Positions 1 to 9,366 of a stretch of 64,000 nucleotides of DNA are shown piece after piece. Source of the DNA: CAVRUD01 sp963849635 (GTDB lineage Bacteria; Chloroflexota; Chloroflexia; Thermomicrobiales; UBA6265); NCBI GenBank assembly GCA_963849635.1, contig CAWKIA010000040.1, forward strand, positions 1 to 64,000, in the 5' to 3' direction. A model generated the notes under the pieces. It had not been told where the DNA came from and searched no databases. It saw only the letters and a list, made by a program, of their open reading frames with translations. Each line of letters starts with the position of its first letter. Position 1 is the first letter of the stretch. Both the position numbers and the translations under genes were made by a program.

Positions 1-385
1 GCGGCGTGACTTGATGGCTCGTCCGCACGTTAGGTGAAGGGCGCCGTCGTCCCAAAAGCGGCAGGTTGCCACCGATGACACCGGTCAGGACCACCTCCAG
101 CCGTCATGGCCACCTCCGCCGAAGCGCCAGGAAGTCATGGCGAGGCGTGTTCGGCCCGTGCCGCGGACCGGTTCACCACAAGCGCGGGTGAGCCAGGAGT
201 CGCCGACGAGGGCTCGTACTGAGACAGCACCCCAAATCGTCCGTCGCCTGACTTCCACTGGCCCGGCGTCCCGGCCGCGCAGCGGCTCAGCTCAGGTCAG
301 GGCCATGACGGTGTTCCCCGCATGCGGGCGGTGCCGAATCGCGCGGGGCCGCCGGCGGACGCGGGTGCTCGCCCGGCGGCCTCGC
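1..385. other. Intergenic, nothing recognised
   Basis: No reading frame here resembles a known protein and no repeat or strong hairpin was seen. It lies downstream of the minus-strand acetyltransferase stop at 386. Confidence 0.5.
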
Positions 386-1277
386 TCAGTAGAGCACAGA
401 CGGCAGGTAGGCCCCCGCCGGCTCGTTGTAGAGCCCGACGCTCATCAGCGTCATCAGGTACATGACCCGCAGCCGGTGCTCCAGGCACCACCCGAAGAGC
501 GCGCATTGCGGAGCGGCACGAGGATGCCGGTCCCCCGAACTCCCCGGCGGCCCCGATCAGCGCCTTGAGGTCTTCGGTCGTCTCGCCCACCGCGTGGCCG
601 AAGAACGCGGTCGCGGAGGCGTACCCGGTGAGCCGGTCGCCGTGTTCCACGACGACGGCGCTGCCCTGGCCAATCGCGTCGCGCAGCTCGCCGTCCCGGT
701 CGTGGCCGTGCACCTGGCGGCAGACCCGATCGCACGCCTCCCGGTCGGCCTCGGCGGCCGGGCGGACGCGGTAGCCGGGGATAGTGGCGCCGATCGCGGG
801 CCCTGCATGCATGCGACGACGTCGCGCACCTGGAAGCCCAGCCGGGCGTAGAGACCGAGCGACCGGCCGTGGTAGGCCGACTGCAGCAGCCGCACGCCGA
901 CGAAGCCGCGCGCGGCGGCGCGATCGAGGACGTCCTGCATGAGCAGCCGGCCGACCCCGCCGTCCTGGAGTCCGGGTCCACCGTGATCGGACCACACCGG
1001 CGATCGCCGAGCGCTCGTCGAGGAAGTTGCTGCCGACGATCCTGCCCTCGCGCTCCGCCACGACCGAGTAGAAGCCGGGATGGGCGAGCAGCATCGTCAT
1101 CAGGCCCGTGCTAATTTCGGGCGCCGGGAAGTCGGAGGGGAACCCGTGCTTGGCGGCGATGGCCGTGAACGCCTGGTGACAGATCCGGCCGGCGAGATCG
1201 GCATCCTCCGGCGTCCCTGGCCGGAGCTCGACGGGCATCGGCGCGTCCGTGGGGTCATGGGTGTTGCGTGCGGACAT
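386..1277 (-). CDS. Tandem GNAT N-acetyltransferase, frameshifted
   Basis: Predicted acetyl-CoA-dependent N-acetyltransferase with two GNAT-like halves. The N-terminal part (VELRPGTPEDADLAGRIC) is a typical GNAT opening. The acetyl-CoA loop region follows in a second frame (GLQDGGVGRLLMQDVLDRA, about 995-900). A second GNAT-like half (GYRVRPAAEADREACDRVC) lies in a third frame, and the C-terminus (LMSVGLYNEPAGAYLPSVLY, stop at 386) in yet another. The start at 1277 is chosen because AGGAAGGAG lies about 6 nt upstream. At least three single-base frame breaks make it a pseudogene or an indel-damaged assembly. The substrate is unknown; the neighbouring mobile element gives no functional clue. 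Confidence 0.75.
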
Positions 1278-1279
1278 CG

Positions 1280-1816
1280 AACGCTCCTTCCTGCGATGCG
1301 ACAACCCCGCTTCCGCCAGGCAGGAAGTGGGGGCGACCAGTCCATCCGAGAAAGCGCTGTGGATCGAAGTCTACCGGATGCTCACCAACCATCGAGCCAA
1401 GGGCTGCTTCCCGTCCACCGGGGCGCGACCGAGGCGTTGCGGTAACCAAGTCGCCTCGCGGCCCGACGGACGTGGATCGGGGCCTCTGTTGCGTGCGGGT
1501 TTGTCGGTGGGTCGTCCCGGGTGTGCGGCGACGTGCACAATCGCAACCGTTTCTGGGCATGGCGGATGCAGTGTCCGAAAAATGGGGCTGACTGGCGCGG
1601 AGTCTGTTGAAATGGGCAAAGTTCAGCCCTGATCGTTCGTGAAAGGCGTTGCACCGTTGCTACCCCTCATCCCTCTCTCTACGCCATTCCCTCTTCCGGG
1701 ATCCGCGTGGCCCACATGCCATCATAGGCGCCGCACTGGCACGGTCTTCCGTTCTGCCCCCGAGCCGATGGCATTCGGCGCAGAGAAAGACGCCGCCATC
1801 GGGACGTTGCGAGCCT
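1280..1816. other. Intergenic, nothing recognised
   Basis: About 540 nt between the acetyltransferase and the right end of the putative integrative element. No convincing gene, RNA or repeat was seen. It is where an attachment site for the element could lie, but no direct repeat was identified. Confidence 0.4.
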
Positions 1817-1907
1817 GCGGAAATACGGAATAAGCCGGAGAAAGTCTTCAACCCTCTGTTCGCTCCTCTTCAGCCGGGACTTCTTCCGGCTTATTTCGTA
1901 TTTCCGC
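1817..1907. repeat. Long inverted repeat (30-bp arms) at the end of the DUF3987 gene
   Basis: Arms at 1817-1846 and 1878-1907 are reverse complements with 27 of 30 positions matching, separated by 31 nt. The right arm codes for the C-terminal residues AEIRNKPEE of the DUF3987 protein and the left arm lies just past its stop. It could be a terminator, an element end or a recombination site; there is no T-run. Confidence 0.8.
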
Positions 1908-3415
1908 GCTTCCCCATCGCCAAAGCTCTCGGGGGCGACCAAGGGTGCTCTCTACACGCTTCTCGGCCCGTCCGGCGTTCACCAGCGCGTCGAGGCTCGC
2001 GGTGTACGCGTCCGCGAGCGTGTGGCCGCCGAGCGCGGCGCTGATCTGCGACTTGGTCATCCACCCGGCCTCGGGCTGCTCACGGCGGCGCCATTGCAGC
2101 TTGCGGCTGATCCGCCCGGTCAATCCAGCCGGTCGCCCGATCGGGGCCGCACCCAGGGTCGGAAGGACTTTGCTGAGGTGCGCGCGGAGGTATTCGACGA
2201 CCGCGATGGCGTCCTCGACGATCTGGGCAGATACGATGGCCCCATCCGATGCCCCCGGGTGCCTCAGGAGATGCAGCACGAGAACAATGCGCGCCAGCTT
2301 GCCCGGGTATTTCGACAGCACCCCAGCGGCAAGGCCCGTCGCCTTCTCCAGCTCGTCGGCATTCTGGTTCACCCATGCTCCGAACATCGCGCGGGCCTCA
2401 GGGTCGAGGGAGAGCACCTGGTGGCATGGACCGAGCCAACTGGCTTCTGAGGGCGCAACCGCCCGAAGTGCCGGACCGCTCGTTCTTCCACCTTCGGTTC
2501 GATCGAAGCCTCCGACCACCGCAGCGTCTTGGCGTGGGGCCACGCGAGGTCCAGGCGGTCGAAGAAACCGTCCAGCCTGGCCGCCTGGGTCGCCAGGTCG
2601 GGGATCAGATCCGGTTGCACGCCGCCGACAACCACGACACACGGACGCTGCACGTAGACGGTCTTCTGCGTCTTGCGGTCGATCTTGAGTGGCACTCCTG
2701 CCCAGAGGCTGAGCCAATCCTGGCGGACCCCGCCTTGGCGGTAGGCGTCGAACGAACGGACCCATGCCACGAGTTCGTCGCGCACGAACGCGATACCGGG
2801 CGACGCGCGAAGAAGAGCGGCGAGCCCTTCTTTGGTCGCGTGGGTCGTCGGTAGCTTATCAAGCGTGGGCGCCGGTCCGACCTTTTCGCCGTTATTCCAT
2901 TCAGAGGATGCCTTCTTAAAGGTTTCATAGGCCTTCTCCTGGAGCGGGTCTACCAAGCGGCGGGCGGCGTCGAGCGCCGGTGACTTGCCCGACCCGGGGA
3001 AATCCAACCACGCCAAACCAGAAGATCGGTCGCTCCCGCCAGCCTGGTTTGACCTTCCAACTCGGCGGTGTTGCCGATCGTTGCCGCCGCCAGGGCGGAG
3101 CGGGACCTCCACCATCCAGGTGGGCACCCCCAATGCAGACCGCCACCTGGACCACGTAGGTCTCCAGCGGTTCCGGGAGGACGTGAACCGGGAACGTAGG
3201 CATCGACGATTGCTCGTCCGCGGAAGAAGCCGAAGATACGGAGAAAGGTCCCCTTGTCGGTACTCGAACGTGCGCTCTGTTGGTCCTCGATGCGTGCCAG
3301 CGCCTCCGCGCCACCGCCACCGTCGAGCATCTCAGCCATGTCGCCACTGCCAAGAAAGCGGTGGCCTCGGGCGAGGACCGCGTCGAAGTAAGAATCTGGG
3401 CGGTTCGGTGCTCAT
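1848..3415 (-). CDS. DUF3987-family protein (primase/helicase-like), frameshifted
   Basis: Belongs to the DUF3987 group, found in phages and integrated elements with replication primases; its exact activity is not established. The N-terminal block (LPEPLETYVVQVAVCIG, then EVKPGWRERPIFWFGVVG) and the P-loop-like FPGSGKSPALDAAR are readable. A long middle (AFVRDELVAWVRSFDAYRQG, VVVVGGVQPDLIPDLATQA) and the C-terminal helical part (FGAWVNQNADELEKATGLAA) follow. Pieces sit in at least three frames, with breaks near 3290, 3010-3120 and 2400. ATG at 3415 overlaps the stop of the CHC2 gene (ATGA). The C-terminus ends inside a long hairpin. Confidence 0.75.
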
Positions 3416-4028
3416 CGCGCCCCCTCCGCCAACATCTCGATGACACGGGCGTCGTCCGCCAGGTCCTCGATCGCTCGCCGAAAGTCGGCCTCGCCGTCGA
3501 GCTGCATCTTGAGAGTGACCAGGTCGCCGCCCCGCTGGCAGCCATGGCACTTCCAAAGTCGGCCGCAGGACGAGACGGTAAACACGGCGTGCGGTCCTCG
3601 TGGTCGGGAAACGGGCAGCGCGCCCGCCACTCCTTACCGTACGGCAAGAGGACGACTGCCCGGCTTTCCAGCCAGTCCGGCACGGACAGTCGGCGCTTCA
3701 CGCTGTCTACGTCGACGCGCGGCGTTCGGCGATGCTGCGGCCAGGGCGGTGTACCAGGACGGTCCGTTAGCCGTTCGCGTCGTTCAGGCTCGGCGGTTGC
3801 TTCGGTGATGTGGAAGCGGACGAACGAGAGCGTCTGCTCGGGATGGTCCCAGCTCTCGGGGCAGTCTTCTAGGTCCGCCTGAATACCAGTGAGCAGGTAT
3901 CGATAGTGCTCCAGGGCGGCGAGCACGTCGCGGGTCGGAGTACCGTGGTAGGGGGAGTTGACGTCAACACTCGATCGGGCCGTCATGGCAGCGCCGAATT
4001 CGTCAAAACTCGTACTCTGTGTCACCAT
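3412..4028 (-). CDS. CHC2 zinc-finger protein (DnaG-type primase N-terminus)
   Basis: A small protein ending in a CHC2 zinc finger, as in DNA primases. DVDSVKRRLSVPDWLE is the usual lead-in helix, then CPFPDHEDRTPC and, after one frame break near 3595, the second metal pair in LWKCHGCQRGGDLVTL. The remainder (DFRRAIEDLADDARV) matches the usual short tail. There is no TOPRIM domain, so it would have to act with a partner, probably the DUF3987 protein whose start overlaps this stop. The start at 4028 is preceded by GGAG at 9 nt. The first 110 residues are not recognised and may be a separate small gene. Confidence 0.65.
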
Positions 4029-4098
4029 CTCAGATGTCTCCGTCGATGACACGGTCCGGGTTTGGTTGGTCGCCAGACGCCCGGGCCGTGTCGCTGTT

Positions 4099-4272
4099 TT
4101 CAAGCGGCGGTCCGAGCAGACGGGGGGTCGTCCTCGGGTCTGGGTTCCGGGCTCTGGTGATGGACCGGATGTTGGGTCGCTGCCTGGTCTCGTTCCACGC
4201 GCTCGGCGATCCGGGCGAGGGCTGCCAAGTGCGCACGAAGCTCCAAGGGAACGGGAGTCAAAGGGGAGCTCA
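4099..4272 (-). CDS. Small unknown protein (57 aa)
   Basis: Open frame starting MSSPLTPVPLELRAHLAALA, followed by a charged helical stretch RIAERVERDQAATQ. It sits between the 90-aa gene (22 nt upstream) and the CHC2 gene (70 nt downstream) in the same direction, as expected for a small gene of a mobile element. No family recognised. A G-rich stretch precedes the ATG. Confidence 0.45.
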
Positions 4273-4294
4273 TGAGACGCCCCCCGGCTCAGAA

Positions 4295-4567
4295 TCACGG
4301 CTTGAACTTGGAGCGACCGAGTTGTTCCCGCGGTGCGCTCGTCGAGCGTCGCTGCTCTTGAGGGCAGGCGGGCGAAGTAGGCGCAGCGGGCATGCCGGAG
4401 CGCCGCTGGCGTTCCTCGTCGGGCAGTTCGCGGCGAGGGTCGACCTCGTCCTCGAAGCGCCGGAGGAAGGCCGCGCGGGCCGGCTCGGTGATCGTCCTGC
4501 TGTCGTGCCGGGCGTGGGTGACGTGGGCGCCGATGCGCCCGAGGAGCGACGCGCGTTGGGGATCCAA
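4295..4567 (-). CDS. Small unknown protein (90 aa), mobile-element operon
   Basis: Charged protein with the stretch RIGAHVTHARHDSRTITEPA followed by RAAFLRRFEDEVDPRRELPD, which looks helical and possibly nucleic-acid binding. TTG start at 4567 is chosen because AGGAGG lies 9 nt upstream. It is the first gene of the minus-strand primase operon on this side of the insertion sequence. It resembles the small conserved proteins often found before CHC2/DUF3987 genes, but no family name can be given. Confidence 0.5.
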   Translation of the reverse strand: MDPQRASLLGRIGAHVTHARHDSRTITEPARAAFLRRFEDEVDPRRELPDEERQRRSGMPAAPTSPACPQEQRRSTSAPREQLGRSKFKP

Positions 4568-4707
4568 AAGACAAGCCCTCCTGCGTCTGATGTTCCCCCT
4601 TTGGGGCCCAACGGACGCATTCGGGCTGTGAGATCCAGCGCCGGAGCTATACGACTGGTGCGATTCTAGCGCCACAGCGCTCGGGAAGCAATCTCGACGG
4701 TCACGGT

Positions 4708-4730
4708 GGGTGGCCGTCAGAGATTTGGGG
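4708..4730 (+). repeat. ISKra4 left inverted repeat
   Basis: Reads GGGTGGCCGTCAGAG then ATTTGGGG. The right end at 6327-6350 gives the same CGTCAGAGATTTGGGG core on the opposite strand. Confidence 0.8.
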
Positions 4731-4744
4731 AGTAGGATAGGTGG

Positions 4745-6341
4745 GTGAGTGAGGTGGAGCGGGAGAGGAGCCGGGCGATGGGGACGGCCGAGCGTGCGGA
4801 CGAGTGGGCGCGGCTGACGGACGAGCTGTGGGCTGGCATGCACGCCTGGCGGGCGCAGCACCCGCGGGCGACGCTCTACGAGATCGAGGCGGAGATCGAG
4901 GCGCGGCTGGGGTTGGCGCGCAGCCGGTGCTGGAGGCCACGGCGCTGGCCAGCGCCGTGGCCGACCCGAGTGAAGCCGACGCGCGGCCGCAGTGTCCGGC
5001 GTGTGGGGAGCCGATGCGGTGGGATGGGACGCGCGCGCGCCACCTGACGACCCAGCCACAACCGCGACGTGACCCTGACCCGGCGCTACGCCCGGTGCCC
5101 GCGCTGCGGGACCGCGTTTTTCCCCCTGGATGAGGGATTGGGCCTGCTGCCCGGCCAGCTGACGCCGTGGCTGGTGGCGGGCTTGGTGCGGCTGGGGACG
5201 AGCGCCCCCTTCGCCGAAGCAGCGGGGATCCTGGCCCACTTCACGGGCACCACGGTCAGTGAGGCCACGGCGCGGCGGGCGACGGAGGCGGCGGGCGCGG
5301 CCTGGGTGCAGCTTGAGCTGGTCGTGGTCGCCCAGTTGGAGGCGGAGCTGGGCGATCTGGCAGCGGACCCGATCCCCGCACCAGCGGTGCACCAGATTAG
5401 TGTCGACGGGGTGCTGGTCCCCCTGGTCGGTGGGGCGTGGGCCGAGGTCAAGACCCTAGCGATCGGGACGGTCGGGCGCGATCGGGCTGGGGCGGTGCAG
5501 ACGACGGCCCTCTCCTATTTTCGCCCGGCTGGCCGACGCCGAGACCTTCGGACGCGAGGCCCTGGTCGAAGTGCAAGCGGCCAGGGCTGGTGACGGCCGC
5601 GATGGTGGTCGCGGTGACCGACGGCGCCCCCTGGATCCAGGCTTCCTCGACCTGCACTGTCCCACCGCCGTCCGCATCCTGGACTTCCCGCACGCCGTCG
5701 GGTACCTCGCCCAAGCGGCGCAGGCGGCCTTTGGTCCCAGTACCGCGGCCGACCAGGGAGTGGTTGGCGATCCAGGCGCACGACCTCAAGCAGGGGGATC
5801 CCGACGGGGTGCTGGCGGCGCTGGACGCCCTGCCGCCCAGCCCGGCGCGGGACGACGCGGTGCGCTATCTGACCGAGCGGCGGGCCCAGATCGCCTACGG
5901 GACGTTCATTGCGAACGGCTTCCCGATCGGGAGCGGTCGGATCCCGAGAGCGCCAACAAGCACGTCGTCCAACGCCGCCTCAAGGGGCGGAACTTATCGG
6001 AGCCGCGCCCATCTCAACCCCATGCTTGGCTTGCGGACCGTGGTGGCCAACGATCGCTGGGCGACCGCCTCGCCCTAGATCGCGGCCCAGCTGCGGGGCA
6101 GGCCCGCCTGACGAGCGCCACCCACCGCGCCGCGCGGGGCACCGGTGCCGTGACCCCCGCGCTGGATGCCCTGCCGGTCCCACCGACGACCGAACCCGCG
6201 TCCGCACCACGACCCGCCACCACGCCGCCGGCCGCACGGCCGAAGCTCGTCGTCAACGCGCGGCCGACCTCCGGGCACCCGTGGAAGCGCCGCTTCCTCC
6301 CTCGCCGTGACCCATCTCCCGCCCTGCCCCCAAATCTCTGA
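4745..6341 (+). pseudogene. ISKra4-family transposase, multiply frameshifted
   Basis: DDE-type transposase of the ISKra4 family. The N-terminus (ERADEWARLTDELWAGM) is followed by a zinc-ribbon region (CPACGEPMRWDG, then RRYARCPRCGTAFFPLDEGL). Next come the catalytic core start (HQISVDGVLVPL), the conserved FPHAVGYLAQAA, and the end motif region FPIGSG ... ESANK ... RRLKG ... HLNPMLGLRTVVANDRW. The C-terminal KLVVNARPTSGHPWKRR is typical of the family. At least five frame breaks (about 4915, 5060, 5515, 5750, 5940) mean it cannot be translated as sequenced. GTG start at 4745 has AGGATAGGTGG upstream. Confidence 0.85.
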
Positions 6342-6350
6342 CGCACACCC
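6327..6350 (-). repeat. ISKra4 right inverted repeat
   Basis: CCCCAAATCTCTGACG, the reverse complement of the left-end core, lies next to the transposase stop at 6341. Confidence 0.8.
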
Positions 6351-6352
6351 GG

Positions 6353-7117
6353 TCACGGTCGTGGACTGGACGATAGCGGCCAGACACTCGACACCGGCTC
6401 GCTGGTCAGCCCCGACGCTGGTTTCGAGTGTTCGGGTTTTCCGAGGATCGGCAAGGCGGCCAGCCGGGGCAGACGACCCGCTTCTTGGAGTTCGGCGAGG
6501 ACGCGGCCGGGGTCCGTTCGCAGGCGCTCTTGGACCAATGCCCAGTTCCTCAAGCGCTGCTCGGATGTCGGGCCCAGCTTTCGGAGCCGCATTTCAGCAA
6601 CCGACGAGGCGTCCCCGGGGACGGTGTTGATGCGACGGCATTTCGGGCACTCGATCCGACTGCCGTTGCCGATCGAATACGCCGTGTGCTGCTGATGGCC
6701 GTAGTCGTCGGTCGCGGGACGGGCGGCCACCCTGCTGTTGCCAGTTGAGAGCCTGTCCCTCGCCGACTGGATCACCTTCCGGTCGTCCCACCTGTGGCCC
6801 GGGGCGATCAACTCGTCCCTGCGCAGCTTGGCCCGGGCGTGCTGGACGAAACGAAAGTAGCCGTCCAGTTTGTCGTCGGACTCGGGGTCGGGTGCCCATT
6901 CGACTCCAGCCAGGTCCCAAAAGCCAACGGTGAAATCGATGAACGGGTCTCCACCACGGAGCCTGTCTGGCGACGGGTAGCGGATGTACAGCAACGGTTC
7001 TTCACACCCCTTGAACCCGCAGACCACCCGCTCGCCGGAGGTGACGACCCGAGCGTCCACCGGATCCGGTCGGTGATCGCTTCCCATCTCGAATCGGGTA
7101 GGAGGGGGCATCGGCAA
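6353..7117 (-). CDS. Unknown 254-aa protein of the integrative element
   Basis: No family recognised. It contains a short zinc-ribbon-like pair (ECPKCRRIN) in the middle and an acidic-aromatic stretch (DPFIDFTVGFWDLAGVEWAP) near residue 60. The C-terminal third (SEQRLRNWALVQERLRTDPG) looks helical. ATG at 7117 has GGAG about 7 nt upstream. The stop lies 3 nt outside the ISKra4 end, so the original C-terminus may have been altered by the insertion. Co-directional with the recombinase upstream. Confidence 0.55.
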   Translation of the reverse strand: MPMPPPTRFEMGSDHRPDPVDARVVTSGERVVCGFKGCEEPLLYIRYPSPDRLRGGDPFIDFTVGFWDLAGVEWAPDPESDDKLDGYFRFVQHARAKLRRDELIAPGHRWDDRKVIQSARDRLSTGNSRVAARPATDDYGHQQHTAYSIGNGSRIECPKCRRINTVPGDASSVAEMRLRKLGPTSEQRLRNWALVQERLRTDPGRVLAELQEAGRLPRLAALPILGKPEHSKPASGLTSEPVSSVWPLSSSPRP

Positions 7118-7173
7118 CTCCGTTTAATGCTGCGGGGCAGACCTGCGGTCGGGAATGGATGACGAAGAGATGG

Positions 7174-7410
7174 TCATGAGTGCATTCCAGGGTCATTCGT
7201 CCGGAGGGCGTTGGCAACGGTCTGATGGGAAACACCGTACTCCACCGCGAGGTCCCGGAGCGAACGGCCCCGCGCCGCCGCAACGCGGATACGGGACCGG
7301 TCGTCGTCCGTCAGCTTGCTCGGGCGTGGCTCGGCGTACCGAAGGGAGAGCGCAGGGCGCGCGGCTTGCCCTTGATCGACCTGACCCATAGGCCAATGTA
7401 GTGCGCCCAC
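7174..7410 (-). CDS. HTH tail of serine recombinase (or small HTH protein)
   Basis: 78-aa frame ending KLTDDDRSRIRVAAARG-RSLRDLAVEYGVSHQTVANAL, a resolvase/Hin-type helix-turn-helix. It overlaps the recombinase C-terminus in another frame. The last recombinase residues (SKGKP-type linker, then PFGTPSHARAS) read straight into this HTH if one base is shifted. A similar recombinase-linker-HTH arrangement recurs at 61648-62226, so this is probably the fused C-terminal domain rather than a separate gene. Confidence 0.55.
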   Translation of the reverse strand: MGALHWPMGQVDQGQAARPALSLRYAEPRPSKLTDDDRSRIRVAAARGRSLRDLAVEYGVSHQTVANALRTNDPGMHS

Positions 7411-8965
7411 GGATTGGGCTTGTGGGATAAGCGCGACCGACCCCCGTCACTTCCGCCGGTGCATACTTCTTCGGGTGGGTTGACAGCCACCGTTACGAGG
7501 AAGAACAGCTTGGTGTTCGGCCGTGGTGTTACCGCCACGGCCGTCCTATTTTTCACCACCACCGACACGAACAGCTGCCGCGCGATCCGGTTGCGCTCCG
7601 TCGCGTCCGCCAGATCCCAGGCCGTGGACACGTCCGCCAAGAACGCCGCCAGCCGCTCCCCCGCCTCCGCGTCGTCCGCCGTCCCCTCGGTCGGCAGGAC
7701 CGCCAACTCCGCCGATGCCGCCGCCTTCTGCTTCTGGTAGTCGGCCTTGTCGATGTCCCCCTCCAGGTAGAGCTCCTTCAGCCGGGCGAGCTTGCGCTCC
7801 AACCGGACCCGGTTGCCCGACGCCTCCGGGTTCCGACCCCGCCGGTGCCGCCACGCCGTCACCAGCCGCTCCCGCTCCGCCCCGTCCACCGCGAACCGCG
7901 CGAGCAGCTCGCCCACCTGGTCCTCGATCACGTCCGCGAAGCACGAGGGCTCGTCGCAGCCGTTCCCTTGCGTTCGACCCGCGCACCGCACCCGCCGCCT
8001 CCCCGAGGCGTGGTTCATCACGTTCAGCGGCCGCCCGCACCCGCCGCAGACGCCGATCCCCGAGAGCGCCCACGGCTCTCGCTTCGCCTCCGTCCACCGC
8101 GGCCGGTCGGTGTTGCCTTGCCGCTGCGCCTGCGCCCGGGCGAACAGCGCCGGGTCGACCAGGTCGCCGTGCCTGCCGGGGAGCTGAGCCGCCCTGCCCG
8201 TCGGGCAGTTCCCCCAGGTAGAAGCGGTTGCGCAGGATCGACCCGCACCGTGTCCTTGGAGAGCGGGTTGTGGCCCCGGTTGCCGGAGGTCCGGTGCCCG
8301 GCGGCGTTCAGCGCCCTGGCGATCTCGCGGTCCGACTTCCCGGCCGCCGCCAGCTCGAAGGCGAGGCGTAGCCCGTCGGCCGGGACCACCTCGGTCCGGG
8401 TGGCCACGTCGCACCAGCGGGCCTCGGTGTCGAGGACCGGCACCCCGTCCGGTCCCTTGGTCGTGCCGAAGGGCAGGTGGCCGTTGTACATCCCCTGGCG
8501 CTTGCGCTCGGCCTTGCCCTTCTTGGTCTCTGGGAGAGGTTGTCGGAGTAGAACTGGCCCATCCCCACCAGCATGGTGAGCATGAGTTGGCCCTGGGCGG
8601 TGGAGTGGTCCATGTCCTCGGAGATGGAGACGAAGCCGACCCGGGCGCGGCCCAGGCGGTCGAGGGCCTCGAAGGCGATGCGGCGGTTGCGGGCGAAGCG
8701 GTCGAGCTTGTGGACCACGACCACGTCGAAGCGGCCGGCCTCGGCGTGGGCAAGCAGGTCGGCGAAGGCGGGGCGCTTCGAGACGTTGTCGGTCCGGGCG
8801 CTGCGGCCCTCGTCGCGGTAGACCTGGGTGACGTCCCAGCCGTGGCGGGCGCAGTAGTCGGCGGCGGCGCGCTCCTGGGCGGCCAGGGAGTAGCCCTGGA
8901 CCTGCTCCTCGCAGGAGACCCGCACGTAGACCGCCGCCCGCGTCTCGGATGCGTGACGCCGTCAT
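7311..8965 (-). CDS. Large serine recombinase, frameshifted
   Basis: Site-specific recombinase of the large serine family. The catalytic N-terminal domain has YVRVSCEEQVQGYSLAAQE (nucleophile Ser in VRVS) and the Arg motif HKLDRFARNRRIAF. The recombinase domain follows (RKRQGMYNGHLPFGTTKG). Then come the zinc beta-ribbon (CGGCGRPLN, later CAGRTQGNGCDEPSC), a coiled coil (RVRLERKLARLKELYLEG) and the C-terminal RNRIARQLFVSVVVKN. Breaks lie near 8950, 8530 and 8240. ATG at 8965 overlaps the XRE stop, but the catalytic frame is shifted just after it. It would integrate or excise the element. Confidence 0.85.
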
Positions 8966-9196
8966 GCCCGTTCCCTTTCGTCGATCGCCATCTCGCCGAC
9001 CCCGTAGGCCAGCCAGCTCTCGTTCACGCCCAAGGGCGGCGGCCAGCTTCCTGGTTGTGCCCATCCGTGGCTCCATTGCTTCCTGCTCGATGCGGCGGAT
9101 GGTGGCGAGGCCGACGCCGGTCTTGGCGGCAAGGTCGACCTGCATCCAGCCGAGCCGCTTGCGTGACGCCTTCAGCCGTTCGCCCATGGTCGCCAT
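8962..9196 (-). CDS. XRE-family transcriptional regulator
   Basis: Small DNA-binding protein with a Cro/cI-type HTH: MGERLKASRKRLGWMQVDLA then TGVGLATIRRIEQEAMEP. After one frame break near 9045 the tail reads GVNESWLAYGVGEMAIDERERA and stops in an ATGA overlap with the recombinase. Start at 9196 has AAAGGA 9 nt upstream (an alternative ATG is at 9187). A palindrome overlaps its own promoter, so it probably represses itself and the recombinase, as lysogeny-type regulators do. Confidence 0.75.
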
Positions 9197-9216
9197 CCCG
9201 CCGTCCTTTCCGTGTG

Positions 9217-9234
9217 ACTTATTATACCATAAGT
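9217..9234 (-). promoter_or_regulatory. Extended -10 promoter overlapped by a palindromic operator
   Basis: On the minus strand TGGTATAAT gives an extended -10 element upstream of the XRE gene. It sits inside the palindrome ACTTAT-6 nt-ATAAGT (arms 9217-9222 and 9229-9234). This AT-rich site in a GC-rich region is the natural operator candidate for the XRE protein. Confidence 0.65.
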
Positions 9235-9366
9235 GAGTGCTAATCATGGGCGGGTGGGCATGGGGGAGGGGGGCCTATCCTCCCCGATCCACGCTGCAAC
9301 AGTGCAACGGTCACGCCTCGGACTTGACCTTTCGCTGCTGCTTGCTCTTGGGGGACTTAGCCCATC

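Larger units (their letters stand above)
4708..6350 (+). mobile_element. ISKra4-family insertion sequence
   Basis: Bounded by inverted ends containing CGTCAGAGATTTGGGG, at 4708-4730 and (reverse complement) 6327-6350. Imperfect matching continues outward (GACGGTCACGG against GACCGTGACCG). It carries one transposase frame typical of ISKra4. It sits between the 254-aa gene and the 90-aa gene of the integrative element, so it probably inserted into that element. No clear target duplication was identified. Confidence 0.85.
1817..9240 (-). mobile_element. Putative serine-recombinase integrative element (phage-satellite-like)
   Basis: All genes from 9196 down to 1848 lie on the minus strand and form a mobile set: XRE regulator, large serine recombinase, HTH tail, unknown 254-aa protein, two small unknowns, CHC2 zinc-finger protein and DUF3987 protein. 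CHC2 plus DUF3987 is a common replication module of phages, satellites and integrated plasmids. An ISKra4 element interrupts the set at 4708-6350. Boundaries are inferred from gene content: the XRE promoter at the left end of transcription and the hairpin at 1817-1907. No att repeat was found. Confidence 0.5.
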
